Positions 1 to 24,189 are shown, counted from the first letter of the stretch. The stretch is DNA of 64,000 bases from Galaxea fascicularis (GCA_948470475.1 OX419347.1:15575175-15639174); one strand, 5' to 3'. Numbers and translations are program-made. Notes: generated by a model from the letters alone, not told the origin.

Positions 1-326
1 GAAGTGTTAGTGATAGTGATTGTGCCAAACATGACCAAGTGTGGTCTTACAATAAGCATTGTCATTGCAAGAGTTTTAGAGGGTCACTGTGTAGAACTAA
101 ATTTACCCTTACAATCCCACGATCTCAACATTAATTCTCCTTGCTGTCTGACATATGTCATTGCTTACAATGTTAGTTCTGAGAATCTGGTGTTACATAG
201 TTATCCCCTAGTTGATTTTTTTCTTTATTCTCATGACCTGGAGAAAGGAGAAATTACTTATTAATCACTCCTAGGAGAAAAACGGTTAAAATTCTTCATG
301 TTTGTAACTTGTCCTTGTATTGACAG

Positions 327-4860
<4,534 letters not shown>

Positions 4861-6335
4861 AGTAACTTATAGATTTAGACAAAGACAAGTGTGTTAACAC
4901 AAAGCACCATTGAACTGATGTTGATAGAGGTTGTATTTATAGTTTGTCATCACTCCTGGTTTCGGGCTAATTGAATCACAAAAACAGATGTTGTTATAGG
5001 CTATATAATTTAGCCTTCAAATTATTATTCAGTGATGAATATTATTGTAGATTTTGAACTAATTTATTTTATGAACCTTCTTTTAACAGTTGTACATGTT
5101 ACATTCCAGATTTATGAACATACAGGATTATGTCCAGGAGTTATTATTTTTTTATGCAAGAACCTTTTATGTGTTGTTACAGATTTCCACCATAGATGTC
5201 TAATTGAAAATATTGTTATTTTCCCAGTTGCTGTAAATATAAAATAGTTTCAAGGGCTGTGCTCACACTCTTTGTGCATTGTTATTTTTTCCAACTAAAC
5301 TGCAGAATACCCCACCACTTATTTGCCAGTGAATAGTGTACTGCTATCTGTCTTGTACTTCAGTCAATGTCACTACATGGAGACAAGAGTGGTCAGAAGC
5401 GGCAGGGCATTCTGCAGTTACTCCGCTCTCCCAGCCATCCTGTTAGATGGTGATGCATAACCATTCAAACTACCAAAAGTAATGTCTATATCTTTACAGG
5501 ATTGTTAAAAAGCACTGGCTACCAGCAATATTGCCAGCTAGTTTGACCAGCTACGATTTGCTGGTAAAAGGGAGAAAATGGTGTTGTCACCCCCTGAGTA
5601 CCATCTACCTTCCTAGATTCTTCTTCTGCTTAAAATCTTTTTGACAACCCTGCTTTAACAAAAGGAACAGAGTTCCCTGGATTCCACATTCAAGCCACAG
5701 GGCAATACTTTTACTCCAGGCAGTCACTCAACAAAGCAAAAATAAGAATTTAAGACACTGTCATCTTGTTGGCCTCTTTATCGCTACTTCTGAGTAACAT
5801 TTTGGTCAGCATTACTTCATTACTTCATGAAGCTTCACTAAAACCTTCGCCTGTCAGGTCAACTTCTTTTACACAGTTATTGCTGGTACTGTCACTGACA
5901 AGATGAAAACTTGTACAAACACACACAAGACAAAAAAAAAGAATACTGCACTGATGTAAAACAAAAACAATCAGCGTAGGTTTACCTAAAATGTCCTTAC
6001 AACTTTAGAGAATAAAATACAACACCAACCTTTTTTCTTTTTTTTTTTATGTTATACATAGACTTGTGGAGTTACTAACCACAAAACCACCTAAATAACT
6101 GCAAGAGTTCTGCCAGTTTAGTTACTGTTTTAAACCAGATATCTTAGCACCTGTTTGACTGTCACTAAGGAATATTATTCCTGTTCAATCACACCAGATA
6201 TCTCCAAGAATTTGGTGTATGCAATAAATCATAGGGTTGAAATAAATAGTCAAGGACAAATTGATTTTACTGCATTGTTTAGCTATAGAAATCACTACTG
6301 TATTTGTCAGTGGTTTTCCGCCCTGTTCTCTTCAT
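4861..6335. other. convergent 3' region between MNK and GCDH
   Basis: No exon is recognised here. It should hold the MNK 3' UTR and the GCDH 3' UTR on the opposite strand. The only clear AATAAA on + is at 6011-6016, about 1.15 kb after the MNK stop; whether it is used is unknown. Short ORFs at 5032 and 6155 have no recognisable product. Confidence 0.6.
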
Positions 6336-12863
<6,528 letters not shown>

Positions 12864-13245
12864 TTTTCAACCCTTTGAAACAGAAATTCAGTCAAGAACC
12901 ATTACCTACGAGTACCCTACGAGTATTTTGTTTCGTAATTGGTCAGCGGTTGTTCTCTACCAGCAAATTGCGCAATATTTTGCAATGATGAACTGCACAT
13001 GCGTTGTAATCTTATGAGGGAAACTGGGGCGAATTCCATGATGGCGGCTTCGTCAAGATGACAACTAAAGAACTGTTAATCATGTCTCTCCAAGTCAACT
13101 TCTTTTAAAGGAATTCAGCTAATCTGAAGAAGGATCTTGAAATGGTTGTATCCATGTATCATAATTAGAGTGTTTTACGAAATCCAACGCCGTGTGCTTG
13201 CTTTGAAGGTCCAAAGTTTTAGGTTAAATTCAAGTTTATTTCAAG
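12864..13245. promoter_or_regulatory. bidirectional promoter, GCDH (-) / CHERP (+)
   Basis: Only 382 bp separate the two divergent start codons. The interval holds an inverted CCAAT box (ATTGG near 12938), and ATGGCGGC at 13041, which resembles a YY1 site. A further AAGATGGC overlaps the CHERP start codon. No TATA box is evident. Transcription start sites cannot be fixed from sequence. Confidence 0.55.
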
Positions 13246-16200
13246 ATGGCTAGTGTCACTCAGAATCCCCCTTTCCCAGCACCAGAAGGTAAGTGTTTGA
13301 ACTTTTAATACAAGAAATAGTGATAGTATTGTCTGTTTTATTTCAGAGAAGCTTAACGAAAATATATAAAGAAGCTTGAGTAGCAGCAAGTTTACTTTGA
13401 TTTAAACCTTTTTTCGTGCTTTGTACACTTACATGTATAGTGTCTGTTATTGCTGATATATTTCAAACCAGACCAAGATCAAAAGAACATCATTGACAAA
13501 CTTGCAAACTTTGTGGCCAGAAATGGCAGCAAATTTGAAGAGATGACAAAGGAGAAACAGAAGGGAAATCCAAAGTTTGCTTTTCTATTCAGTGGAGAAT
13601 ACTACAACTACTATAGATGGAAAGTTTCTTTTGAAATAGGTAAGTAATCAATATCATTGAAAGTTCTTGTTCTGTTATCTAGATTAACAGCTCAAGTCTA
13701 TGATGTTGGTGTTTTATGCCCCCCCCCCCCCCCCCCCCATGGTCCGGAAATTTGACAACAGCTGAACTAACAGAGTATCCTGGGTGCCAGAGGTTATTTT
13801 TTTCATTTAATTGAGAGAAATTACACAGCAAACCACAGCCACGAGGTGGAAAAGCAAAAGTTTTTAAAGAAATGTATGGAGCTAAATTGGAATTTCTGGA
13901 GGTGTGGAGAGGGTGGGGTGCAAACCAAAACCCTTCTGTGGATGCAGATGTTTTCTGGAGCCACACCTTCCTTTCTTGATCCTTAGACAAAATCTAAAGT
14001 AAATGCCTGATCCACAGTTCCATTCAGCCTTAATATCTTTGTTGTTACCAGCCCAACAGCAAACACAACAGCATTTACAAAACCAGCAACAGCTTGTGCA
14101 GCAAGCAGCAGCTCAGCTTGGCACCAATCCTCAAGCTCATCTGGTTCAGCAGGCTATTGTTCAACAGTCAATCAACTCAGCACCATGGCAACAAGCTCAA
14201 CAGCAAGCACAGCAACAGGTAATGTGGGATGGTGAAAATGAAATTTGTGAGACCTGTCTGTGGAGTATCCTTTTGCTGTTCTGACAACTTATCTTCTTCT
14301 TTTTGAAGGGATTAGCTACATTTTTGTCTGTTTGGTATTTACGTGTGTCTGTTCCTTATTATAAAAATATAAATTTTTCAGAACATCTTTTTTCTTGTTT
14401 GTTTTTAGCTACTGTTCTTTATTAACAAGAGCATTCCAAAATCATTTGTGAAAGTAGTGTAATGATTATTCTTGCTAATCAAGTCTATGGATTCTATGTT
14501 CAGTCTCGCTAGCAATCTGTTTTTATGTGACATCTCTCTGGGCTGAAAAATGCAACAAATTTTTTTTCATGGTTCGTGCTGGCAATATTAACATTGCCAT
14601 TTTGTTTGTTACTCAGATGCAGGTTCTTCAGCAACAGGCCCAAGCAGCAGCTGCTGCTCCTATGTACCAACCCCCAGCTGCACCAGTCCACCAGACCACT
14701 GACCTGGATGTGACAGAATTAGAAAATCTTTTGTGTAAAATTATGGAGTCTTGCACTAAGGAATCTATATCAGTGAGTTAGTCTCATTTTAGAGTACCAT
14801 ACTGTGGGCTGATTTCTTCAAGCCTGATTAGTACTTACATATACCCAGTTCCTGTTGAAAAACAGTGAGACAACCAGGCTTTGTATTGGTCCTGGAAATC
14901 CTGGATAGTACTTGAGTTTTAGACCAGCTTTTTCCAGGACTGGAGAGTCCTTGAAAATTTTAGGTTGTACTGGAAAATCCTGAAAATCTGTAATCAAGGT
15001 TTTCTTGAAAGCTGTTAAGCAGCACCCAAATGGGAAGATCTAACAATTAAAAAATACTTGTTTGAGCATTATGGAATCTGGAAAAACTTTAAAACTTTCG
15101 GAAGCCAGGAAAAGCTCTGGAAAAGTCCTAGAAATTGGTTTCTGAAGAAAGGTACAAACCCTGGACAATGACAATAACAAAATATATGTCAAAACGTTAA
15201 AAGGAAAAGAAACATGAGAGGTTATCCTAGTTCCTAGCAAATTTTCTTCATCATCTGACAGAATTATGGGATTTTTTTCTCACATCTGACAGAATGGTAA
15301 GAATTTTATCTTCACCACTGCCAAGACACCTGCGCACAGCTTTCAGATATCTCAGTACCTCCTCAAAAGGTAAGTTTGCATTTGTTTTGTTAACCGTCAA
15401 TCTGGCATCACTACATGATTTTCTTAGTTTTAGTGTAGTGTTCTATGGCTAGTGTTTTGGTGAGAATGTTTTTGGTTTTCTTTCCCTTGAGTTGCAATTT
15501 AGCCCCTGTGTATATCAGTAACTTACTTGGGCGGTATGAACCATCAAGGAATCTAAGGTCAACCAACAAATATCTTCTACGAATACCTCAGGCTCATCTG
15601 AAAACTTATGGAGACAAGGCCTTTTCAGTTGCAGCTCCTAGGCTATGGAATGCCTTACCCATGGACATTAAGCTTAGTCCGTCGGTTTCTGTATTTAAGA
15701 ACAAATGAAAGACGCTTCTTTTTAGAGCTACTTATTATTAATTTCTTGTGCACTATTTTTTATGCATTTCTAGTTTTTAATTTGTGATTGTTAAGCAATA
15801 TAGAGCTTTTTGTATATACCACTATATAAATTAAGTTATTATTATTATTAATTTTGTGGTTGTTAAATTTCTCACAGAGCCCTTGGACCTGGAATGCAGT
15901 TTCAACACAAGCTTCACATAGTTTACCTCATCAATGATATTCTACATCACTGCCAAAGGAAAGGAGCTCAGGACCTGCAGAAAGCTCTTCAAGATGTTGT
16001 TGTCCCAGTTTTCTTTGCCACACAGCTTGGTGAAACACCAGAAAATCTACAGAAAGTTACCAAGGTGTTGGGTATCTGGGAAAGTCATAATCTATTTGAG
16101 CCATCACTCCTGCAGGTGAATATTTTTAGATTACCACTTATCCACACAATTATATGCAATTCTTTCTTCCTTTCTGTGTTTCAATAAGCTGTGGAAACAC

Positions 16201-19200
16201 TTTGTAGACATAAATAAGAGAAGTCCAAAATGATGACCTTTCACACACTGTCATTTTTTCCCATGAAAGTTTGCGTTTTTTAGACACAACTTCTGCTTGT
16301 GTGGCTAAACATTTTTGAAACATGAACATATTTCTTACAATACAAGACTGTGCTTGAAGAAAGAATTTTAGAGAGCCCAAAAGCTCTGAACTTTTAATAT
16401 TAAATCCAAGGTGCTTAGCCCAGCTGTTTTAGATCTTTGACATGGTTCATAAACAGCTTCAAATTACATTTTCAGGAGCTGAAAAACTCTGAAGCTTCTC
16501 AGAGTAAAGTTGATGCTGCTCGAGAGCAAGTCTTTGGTCAACAAGGTTTGGCACAACATATTTTAGTTTGGTTACTTAGATAGAAAACTGATGATGTGGA
16601 AAACATATTGGACAGTTTTTTGGTTATGATGACAGTGGAAATCTGAAAAGTGTTTGAAAGAACAGTAATCAAAGTGGTATTGTCACAAATATTAATATTA
16701 TTTTGTAATGATTATAATGACTTTTTTTTAACCTCTCTTGAAGGTTACTATGCTCCAAGAGACCCTTATCAGCAATATCATCAGCAGCCTCAGGGTAGCC
16801 AACAAACACCACAGGTAGACCAGAAACTTCTGCAAGGAAGGGAAGGTATGATGATATGATGTTTCTTATGATCGCTGCAATTTGCATATCTGTCAAGGTC
16901 AATCGGTGTGATTGCTACCTGTTTTGTTTAGACAACTCATCAGAGCAGAAAGGGGAAAACACCTCACAAGAGGCAAGTAATAACAGAAACAAACAGGAAG
17001 AAGCTACAGTCAAGAAAGAAGTCACAGAGCAAAAACCAGTGGAGGAGGGTGACAACAGGGTAAAAGATCACTATGCATTTTTGCCTGTTCTTATACAATA
17101 TTGCAAACAAGGTCTAAAATTTCTTAGTCACAAGGAAATTGTCAACTGCTTCTACATGTAGAGGACTAACACACCCCATCAAACCCTGTAAGCCTTAATG
17201 GTGATCAGCATTTAATTTTTTGTCACAACATCACCACCTGACCAAACATACAAGAAAAATGAAATGATTGACAGATATGAACTACCAACTCTCTCTCAAC
17301 TACATGTAGGGCCATAAAAAATATAGAAAGAGCACTTAGGAGAATATGCATGTTGATTCGCCTTCCTTTCCTGAAAGAGAACTGTTCTGTTTTTGTTTTG
17401 TTTCATTTTTAACAGGAGGAGCCCCCAAGACAACAGCCATACCCACCAGCACAGTATCAGCACCACCCACCCTTCCCCCCTGGTTATGGCGATCAGCGTC
17501 CACCCTTCTATGGCCATGGCCCTCCACCATTCCCCCCTCATTTTCCTCCTCCTCCAGGCTACATGCCGGATTTCCGACAGCCTCCTCCAATGTTTGGCCC
17601 TCCACCCCCGAATTTTCATGAGGAGGGATTTCATGGAAGGTGAGTGACCACAGCCTGATTTTAGATGTTCATCTTAAAAATTCTTACAGTGTACAGTGCC
17701 TTTTTTAAGAGAGACCGAAGTTTGATTTATTTATAGTAGCACTGCTCAATCAAACATAGGTTGTGAGCAGGGCTGTTGTTAAGGGCCGACTGAGAAAGAG
17801 GTGATCGCCAGCTGGATTTTGGCTGGCGAACACACCGTAATGGTGACAAATGATTTTTCGGCCGGCTCAACTGCTTCCTAAACCGGCTGAGTAATTTCTT
17901 AGCTACAACCCTGTGTGAGAAAAAAGGAAGTGATCAACAAGTAACAAATTCTCCTCAACATTTCCATAGAAAATGTATGGAGCACAGTGCTGAGAAAATA
18001 CATGCTGATGTCAGGGTTAAAGGATTAAATATGCTTAATAAGACCAATGGAGTTGGTACATTTTTTGATTTACCACAAGCATGGAAATTGAATGAAAATT
18101 TTTAGTTATTTTATACTCTCACTTGCACACTGAGAAAGCAATTTCCGTGCTCTTCCAAAAGGAGTGAAACCCATGACCTCCTGATTGCTAGTTTGTATGG
18201 TCCACCACTGAGCTACATGGGACTTGTGGGAGCTGACGTCCAAAAGGTCACAGATTCGATTCCTGTTGGGAGAACTCAAATAGTGTTTTATGACTATGCA
18301 TGGGAAAGTACAGATTATCTACATCTTTCACTATGTTGAATAATTTGTAAATTAAATGGAGTTAAATTTCACTTGTTTATTTAGGCCACCACCATTCCAT
18401 GGACCACCTCAACAGTTTGACTATCAACAGCAGGAGTATGAGCAGTATGAAGGAAGGGTACCACCCCCTCCCATGGTGAATGAGTACAGTCATAGCAGAC
18501 CCCAAGAGGAGGAGGGGTATGGTATGGATGAGTACGACATGCCTCCTGAACCACCCGTCCCTGAGCCTATCATACCTACAGCCCTTTACTATGAACTTCC
18601 GGCAGGACTCATGGCTCCATTAGTGGGGGTAAGACATGTTTGATAGTCAAGCAAGTTTTTCTTTTCTGTAATGAGTGAAATTTCAAAATTAATGGAATAG
18701 ATTCCATTCATTCTACCCCTGATAACAATAAACAGAATGAAGAAGATGCGGTTTAGAGCAGTGTGTAATTGTGAGTCGTAAAACCGAAAACCAAAGCGAT
18801 TATTTCGGCCAATCACGACAGACCGAAACAGTGCAATTAGCCAATCAGAATACTAAACAATCACAAGCGCGGGAAAATGCGCGCGTGCTAGTCGCGATTG
18901 GTTTTGGTTTGGCTTTTGCTTTTCATTGGTTGAAAACATGTCGTGACGTTTGCTGGCCTATTACAGAGCGAAGGAGTGCAAAAGCACAGGTTCCTTTCGA
19001 TGCTCTATTGAAAATCGCTCTACTCGGATTTCGCCCTAAAAGCTTTCAGTTAGGGAAAGTTTTGGCGAGAAAATTCTGTGAGGCCCGTCAAACCAGTGCC
19101 ACCGGAAGTGGTGTTCAGATGCTCGGTTTGGGGGCCCGTTTCTCGAAACTCCCGAAACTTTCCGGCCTTTTTCGGGTGCTATAATTCCCTACCTATCTCG

Positions 19201-22200
19201 AAAACGAAGATGTTTGCAGGAATGAAATTTTACAGAAAATCTGCCCTCTTGTATCTTGAAATCATAGTAAAAGGTCAGGCTTTTAGAATAAGCCGATCGC
19301 AGTTTTTGAAATGGCTTTTCGGGCCCGAAAAGTTTACGGGACTTTCGAGAAACGGGCCCCAGACCACGCCGTGCGCTGTTTCCGGGTGACCTCCACCAAG
19401 AATATCCCGTTTCCAAAATATCTCTTGTTTTGGAAAACTTATCCCACTAATTCACTTGATTCACCTTGATAAGAAATTGCTTGATATTGTCTTCCTTACA
19501 AAGCTTCCAGATGTGGATTACAAGCCATTAGATCCTACGGCTCTTCGTCTCCCTGCACCACAACCGCCAAGCGAAAGACTGTTAGCTGCAGTTGAAGCGT
19601 TTTACAGTCCACCGAGTCATGAGAGACCAAGGAACAGGTCAGTTTTACAGAAACATAGTACATTCACCGAATGACTACCGTTTTGATTGGTCGAGAGCAA
19701 AGCAATTAATCCCGTTGAAACGAGCCTTGTTTATCGCCACTTCTTGTATAACCTCTCCGCTCATTGAATGAGTGTGTTAATAAAATTATGAAAAGGGTGT
19801 AAAATTTCCTAGGTCCCTTGTTTCTGATAAGTGGGTTACATTCAGGAAATCGGAAATTGCTCTGACGAAGGGCTAACGCTCGAAACGTCAGCTTTTAGAG
19901 TCGCTGCACGGTGTCCAATTTACATTATCAACTCCGTTGATAAAACCAAATTTTTGTGTACACTCAGAACTCTTAGTATCCAACCAAATTGGACATTAAG
20001 GCTGGTTTTCACCTGCGACTGACTGAGTCGGAGTCGGAGGCGGAGGCGGAGTCGTAAGATTAGGGCTCGTAAGACCTCGTGAAAATCGAAAATCGGAGTC
20101 GGAAGCGGAGTCATAAGCTCGACGGAATCGGAGTCGGAATAATCAGAACGTTTCCATTTTCTTCCGACTCCGCTTATGACTCCGTCGCTTATGATCCAGT
20201 GAAAACTATGTTGTCGGAGTCTGAAGCAGAAGCGGAAGAACCAACCAATCACAGATCCGACTACAGTTTGATACCAAAATAGTGCTTGTGACTCCGACAA
20301 TTTACTTTTCACTGGATCACAAGCGACGGAGTCTTAACGGGGAGTGGTATTCTTCTTCCGACTCCGTCGGTTTTATTTTCACTACAACATAATGCTCTGC
20401 TCTTCTGATAACAACTCCGTCGTAATCAGATTTAATTTGTTTTTAAATTGCAACTTGTTTTATTCACGTTGCAGTGAAGGATGGGAGCAGAGTGGTTTGT
20501 TCGAGTTTTACAAAGCAAAGTTAAAGTACATAAAGGACCGCGAAGAAGCAGAAAGACACAAAGTACAGGACTTAGGACCTAGCAGATCAAGGTACAGATA
20601 GACTACGAGAAGTCCTCTATATGCTCACGGGTAATTGAAAAGAACACTTCCACAAAGCAAACTCGCTTGACGTTTTAATACCCAGTGCACGGCTTGTGAG
20701 TTAGAGTCACTTTGATGTTGCGTTGTAGCGATTAACCTTCAGCGAAAAGACCTCATGGAGGAGGAGGGCGGTGGCCCAGATATGATACTGTGAAAATCTG
20801 CACAAATCAATTAGTGCAAGGCAGGTTTGAGTAGATGATTAAAATTCCGAGTTTCCGAAATCTCCGACACTGAAATCCTTCCGAGGCGAATGGACTGTGA
20901 TGAGTACATGTTTTACGCTGTCAAAATAGTGTTTGAGACATTCTGTTTCTCCAGTGATGAGCTCTTTAATCTTTAATCATAATACTTCTAAAACAGTAAT
21001 GACTATACTAGGAGGGCAAGTAGTCTCCTGGGAAGTAAGTCTGTTGTAGTGATTTAACTGAGTTCAAGATCAGTGCTATAATTTGAATTTATCGATAACT
21101 GGAATGATTTACAATTCTCTCAAAAGTTTTTCAACAATCTAACCAAAATCTTGGTTTTTTCTTTCAGGTCAAGATCTAGGTCCAGATCTCCCCGCCGTTC
21201 GCGGTCTCGGTCCCAATCTCCCCGTCAACGCCCTTCTCGGTCTCGTTCCAAATCTCCCAAGAAGTTGTATCATTCGCGGTCTCGCAGTCAGTCCATCTCT
21301 CCAAAGAGAAAAAGGTAGAAAATTATTAATGCTAGAACACGTTTTCCAGTTTCCATGGAATTGCTTACTCTTCTTGCTAATATAGTTTCTCATAAAACAT
21401 TGTATCTTTCTGTCCTTAGGTCACGCTCGCGTTCAAGATCACGGTCACGCTCAAGGTCACGCTCAAGGTCGAAGTCACGCTCGAGATCGCGTTCACGGTC
21501 GCGTTCGATTTCGCCAATGTTCAAGTCCAACAGAAGTCCTGATAGAAGTCCTACCCCACCTAGTTTCCAGTGAGTATTCAATTTATAAAAACTCGTACTA
21601 CAACAATAATGATGTTTTAATACTGATGTCCTGGGTTTCTTTGAAGCAAGCCATTGAAATATAAAGTTTGTTTCTTTTTCGTAAAGTTATCTATTGCGGT
21701 AAGATTTTTCCCAGCTCCCAGGCCTGTTAGTCTTAATTCAAAAGGAAAAGCCCTCCAAAAGAGATTGGTTTGGCGCGAATCAGGACTCATGATTTCGGTA
21801 ACGAAGCCGATCTTCCTGCCGCAATCAAGGATAACAATGGAATAAGAACGTTTGCTTTTGCATACGAAAACACATCCGTGGCAATGGCACGTACATTTTG
21901 CCCAGGGGAACAGGAAAAGCTTTTGCTCATAAAAACAAATCCATTTGGGTGACAGCTACACTCTGTCTGGGAGTGCTGACTTAAGTTACACGTTTTTGGT
22001 TTTTTTCGCAGTCCATCTTACGTATCCAAGACAATCGAGGAGAGAATAGATGAAAGTAATGTCGGTCACCAGATGCTCAAGAAAATGGGTGAGTTTCAGA
22101 TTTTTTAATGCTTTCTTGCTTGCCACCAGGTGATGGGCTCCTCTCGGATGCCACATTACAAAACTTTCTACTCTATTCAAGGAGGGCTTACTGTTCTGCT

Positions 22201-23355
22201 ATGCCAGTAAAAGGTGCTTGGAGCAATATGGTAACAGCTTAACATTGCTTGCTGTATTTTTATTTACTTGGTGCAACGTGTTCACGTCTTTAGGCTGGGG
22301 TGGAGCGGGTCTTGGCAAGACTCAACAAGGAATCCACAATCCGATATCAGGAGGGGAGGTTCGGGATAAGTTTGACAAGTTTAAGGTAAGGACAAGACAT
22401 TAGTTCTTTTGACTTACAAATGCCGCTCTTATGGATAGTCTCGTCCCAGGTTCCCTCGTTACTCTTTTTCAACCGACTGGGTCAGTCAGTCCGTCAGACA
22501 AGGAAGCGAAGAAAAAACTTGGAGGATTTTCCCTGCCTGATATGTTAAGCACTGGATTTTTAAAGGCAAATTGCGTCTATTGTCACCCTGAGGCGAGATG
22601 CTTTTAACTCCTTACAGTAACTACCTCGTGAACTGAGAAAGGCAAGCCTTCTGTACTTACCTTAAGAACGACCACTGTAGATTTACTTGTACAATGTATC
22701 AGCTCGGTTCTCGTGATTTACAGTAACAAACCCTTATAATTGCCCTTTACAAAGCATTCTTCTCACAAAAAATGTGCTTGTTGGTGTTCCTCTGAAATGT
22801 TTTTGTTAACGTTTTCTTTCAGGGAGTGGGAACTGATATGAACGATCCATTTGAAGCGTACAGGAAAAGCAAAAGCTACTCCTTCATCGATTCGCGCATA
22901 GGTTAGAACCACGAAACTGCATTGTTTAAGTGCAGCTTATAGATTACTTTAGAAGTAAACGACTAAATGATACAATGAACCAATCAGGTGCTATGATAAA
23001 ACATGCAGCCACCAACCGTTGTCAAGTGAGTTGTCAAACGCGGGAAAATGTGTAATGCCATGCCAGGCAGCCTAAGAAAGAGCGGGAAAATTTGGACTGA
23101 AACCGGTGCCAAGCCGCGCAAAGCATACCGATTCTGAGCGCGGGAAAACACTGAACCCGGCACCAAACTCAGATGGCAAACGCGGGAACCATGCAACTGG
23201 TGCCAAGCGCGGGAATTTGAATTATCGAGCACGAATTTTCAAGTGCTATCTTTTTTACGTTTTCTTTAATTTGTTTTCTCATAGCCAAGTCTGAAGCAAA
23301 AGCCGCTGCAAGACGAGAAGCCATAAAAGAAGCTGCCAAGAGAGACCAAAAGTGA
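13246..23355 (+). CDS. CHERP: calcium homeostasis endoplasmic reticulum protein, SURP/CID/SR/G-patch splicing factor
   Basis: CHERP associates with U2 snRNP and SR-related splicing proteins. Nineteen exons: 13246-13288, 13472-13639, 14052-14218, 14617-14772, 15293-15369, 15878-16115, 16476-16545, 16744-16845, 16932-17059, 17416-17639, 18385-18628, 19504-19637, 20475-20591, 21168-21314, 21420-21569, 22012-22088, 22294-22385, 22823-22901, 23285-23355. Total 2484 nt, 827 aa (human about 916). Domain order: SURP at about aa 20-65 (NPKFAFLFSGEYYNYYRWK), Gln-rich at about 70-150, CID at about 155-285 (HIVYLINDILHHCQRK), Pro-rich at about 380-540, conserved RLPAPQPPSERLLAAVEAFY and SEGWEQSGLFEFYKAK, an SR-repeat block over the exons at 21168 and 21420, then a G-patch across 22012-22385 (GHQMLKKMGWGGAGLGKTQQ). 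It ends SYSFIDSRIAKSEAKAA and a basic tail. The start is the first ATG of the conserved frame. Confidence 0.96.
13720..13935 (+). repeat. dispersed repeat copy with poly-C tract (CHERP intron 2)
   Basis: A run of about 19 C is followed by sequence ending in 'gtatggagctaaattggaat' and a G-rich 'tgtggagagggtggggtgca'. The same phrases recur at 33655-33800 (+), 34364-34490 (-) and 34757-34895 (-). There is no coding capacity. The homopolymer length may not be reliable in the assembly. Confidence 0.6.
15445..15860 (+). pseudogene. 5'-truncated LINE, C-terminal tail of ORF2
   Basis: The open frame ending at 15706 encodes LAPVYISNLLGRYEP and TYGDKAFSVAAPRLWNALP. The latter is the typical C-terminal tail of the ORF2 reverse-transcriptase protein in many non-LTR retrotransposons. 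After the stop, 'agacgcttctttttagagct' leads to a short (ATT)n tail at 15836-15850, as in the 3' ends of CR1/L2-type elements. The 5' part is missing, the normal fate of a LINE insertion. It lies in CHERP intron 5, same strand. The exact clade is not determined. Confidence 0.8.
18130..18290 (-). repeat. tRNA-like SINE fragment
   Basis: On the - strand, TAGCTCAGTGG (complement of 18205-18215) matches the Pol III box A. GGTTTCACTCC, about 45 bp further on, approximates box B. The copy is degenerate and cannot fold as a functional tRNA. It lies in the CHERP intron between the exons at 17416 and 18385. Confidence 0.6.
18770..19020 (+). repeat. CCAAT-rich dispersed repeat
   Basis: It contains several CCAAT/ATTGG motifs and 'gcgggaaaatgcgcgcgtgc', then 'gattggttttggtttggctt'. 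A diverged copy is at 29170-29410 ('gggaaaatgcacacat', 'gcaattggtattggttttgc'). It is non-coding and lies in the CHERP intron after exon 11. Confidence 0.6.
19131..19360. repeat. MITE with GGGGCCCGTTTCTCGAAA ends
   Basis: Terminal inverted repeats of about 36 bp: the left GGGGCCCGTTTCTCGAAACT and the complement of the right end GGGGCCCGTTTCTCGAAAGT differ at few positions. The element is 230 bp and non-coding, in the CHERP intron between the exons at 18385 and 19504. Confidence 0.85.
20005..20380. repeat. GTCGGA-rich palindromic repeat cluster
   Basis: Direct and inverted copies of gtcggagtcgg / ccgactccg with variants (ggaggcgga, gaagcgga) recur over about 370 bp. 'cgactccgcttatgactccg' faces 'cggagtcataagctcgacgg', so large hairpins are possible. 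No gene is visible. It lies in the CHERP intron between the exons at 19504 and 20475. Confidence 0.7.
22975..23220 (+). repeat. repeat with clustered gcgggaaa octamers
   Basis: GCGGGAAA occurs at 23040-23047, 23082-23089 and 23140-23147. One-mismatch forms are at 23182-23189 and 23209-23216. The octamer matches the E2F/DP core (TTTCCCGC on -). Phrases 'cggtgccaagc', 'cggcacca' and 'tggtgccaagcgc' alternate with the octamers, so the block is a degenerate tandem repeat. It lies in the last CHERP intron. Confidence 0.6.
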
Positions 23356-23863
23356 ACGGAACTTTTTACTCACTGCACATAGAGTGGCCCCCGGAAACCT
23401 GAAAGACTAACAGCGTTTCTGTTTTGTTACTGAGAGCACAAACATCGACCTTTTGTCATTGTGAAAGAATTGTTGCTATCCCGCAATTGAGTGGACCCAC
23501 GAACATCAGCCTTTCACCACTTTGTAGTGAAAAGAAGACTTGACAATATGGCTCAAAAAAACTTGAACGAATGTAATACATGCTGCCAGAAAACTCTGGA
23601 CTTATACCAAACACCAAACTTGTTTTCAGATTTCACCTTTAAGCGTCAAACGTACCTCATTATTATATCTCTGTCTACTTTGTTAGTTAAATACGAGAGA
23701 GTCCAGGATTTGCAAGCATTTCCGTAAATGACCCATCGGCGTAAGAAGATTTGCCAAATGTAGACTTGACTCTCGTAGAAATTCTGAATATCCGATTGGA
23801 GCATAAGTCGGTTTCGTTTACTGGTACTGTTTCTCCCTAATCTGTTCAACCATGTGTTAAATC

Positions 23864-23869
23864 ATTAAA
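23864..23869 (+). promoter_or_regulatory. candidate CHERP polyadenylation signal (ATTAAA)
   Basis: ATTAAA lies about 510 bp after the CHERP stop. It is the best hexamer seen before the next repeat. Use is inferred only. Confidence 0.35.
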
Positions 23870-24189
23870 GAGGCCATACACCAGTTGGAAAGAGCAGCAG
23901 TTTTTGGTGGGGGGGAGGGGGCGTTTTGGGGCTTGCGTTTTAGGGGTGTTTGTAGTTCAACTACCTTATAAAGCCATAACCTTTTGTTGTCACCATGGAA
24001 ACGTTAAGCCCGGCCCCAACGAGGATGAGGGTTGCAGAGAGTGGACTCTTGTGAGAGTTGTGCATGAGTTTTGCTTTAACTCCCAGCCCCCGAACTAACC
24101 GAACACGAGAGTAAGAGCCTCGGTAAGAGTTGAAGAAGCATGATTTCATTGCGTGACAAATCCCAAAGCAGTTTGAAACAAACTTGGCC

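Noticed and set aside
18771..19389. overlapping ORFs of 137 and 103 codons in the CHERP intron
   Set aside because: They lie in a CCAAT-rich repeat and a MITE, and the frames cross the MITE's inverted repeats.
21390..21581. Arg/Glu/Asp-repeat ORF on - strand
   Set aside because: Antisense shadow of the CHERP SR-repeat exon.
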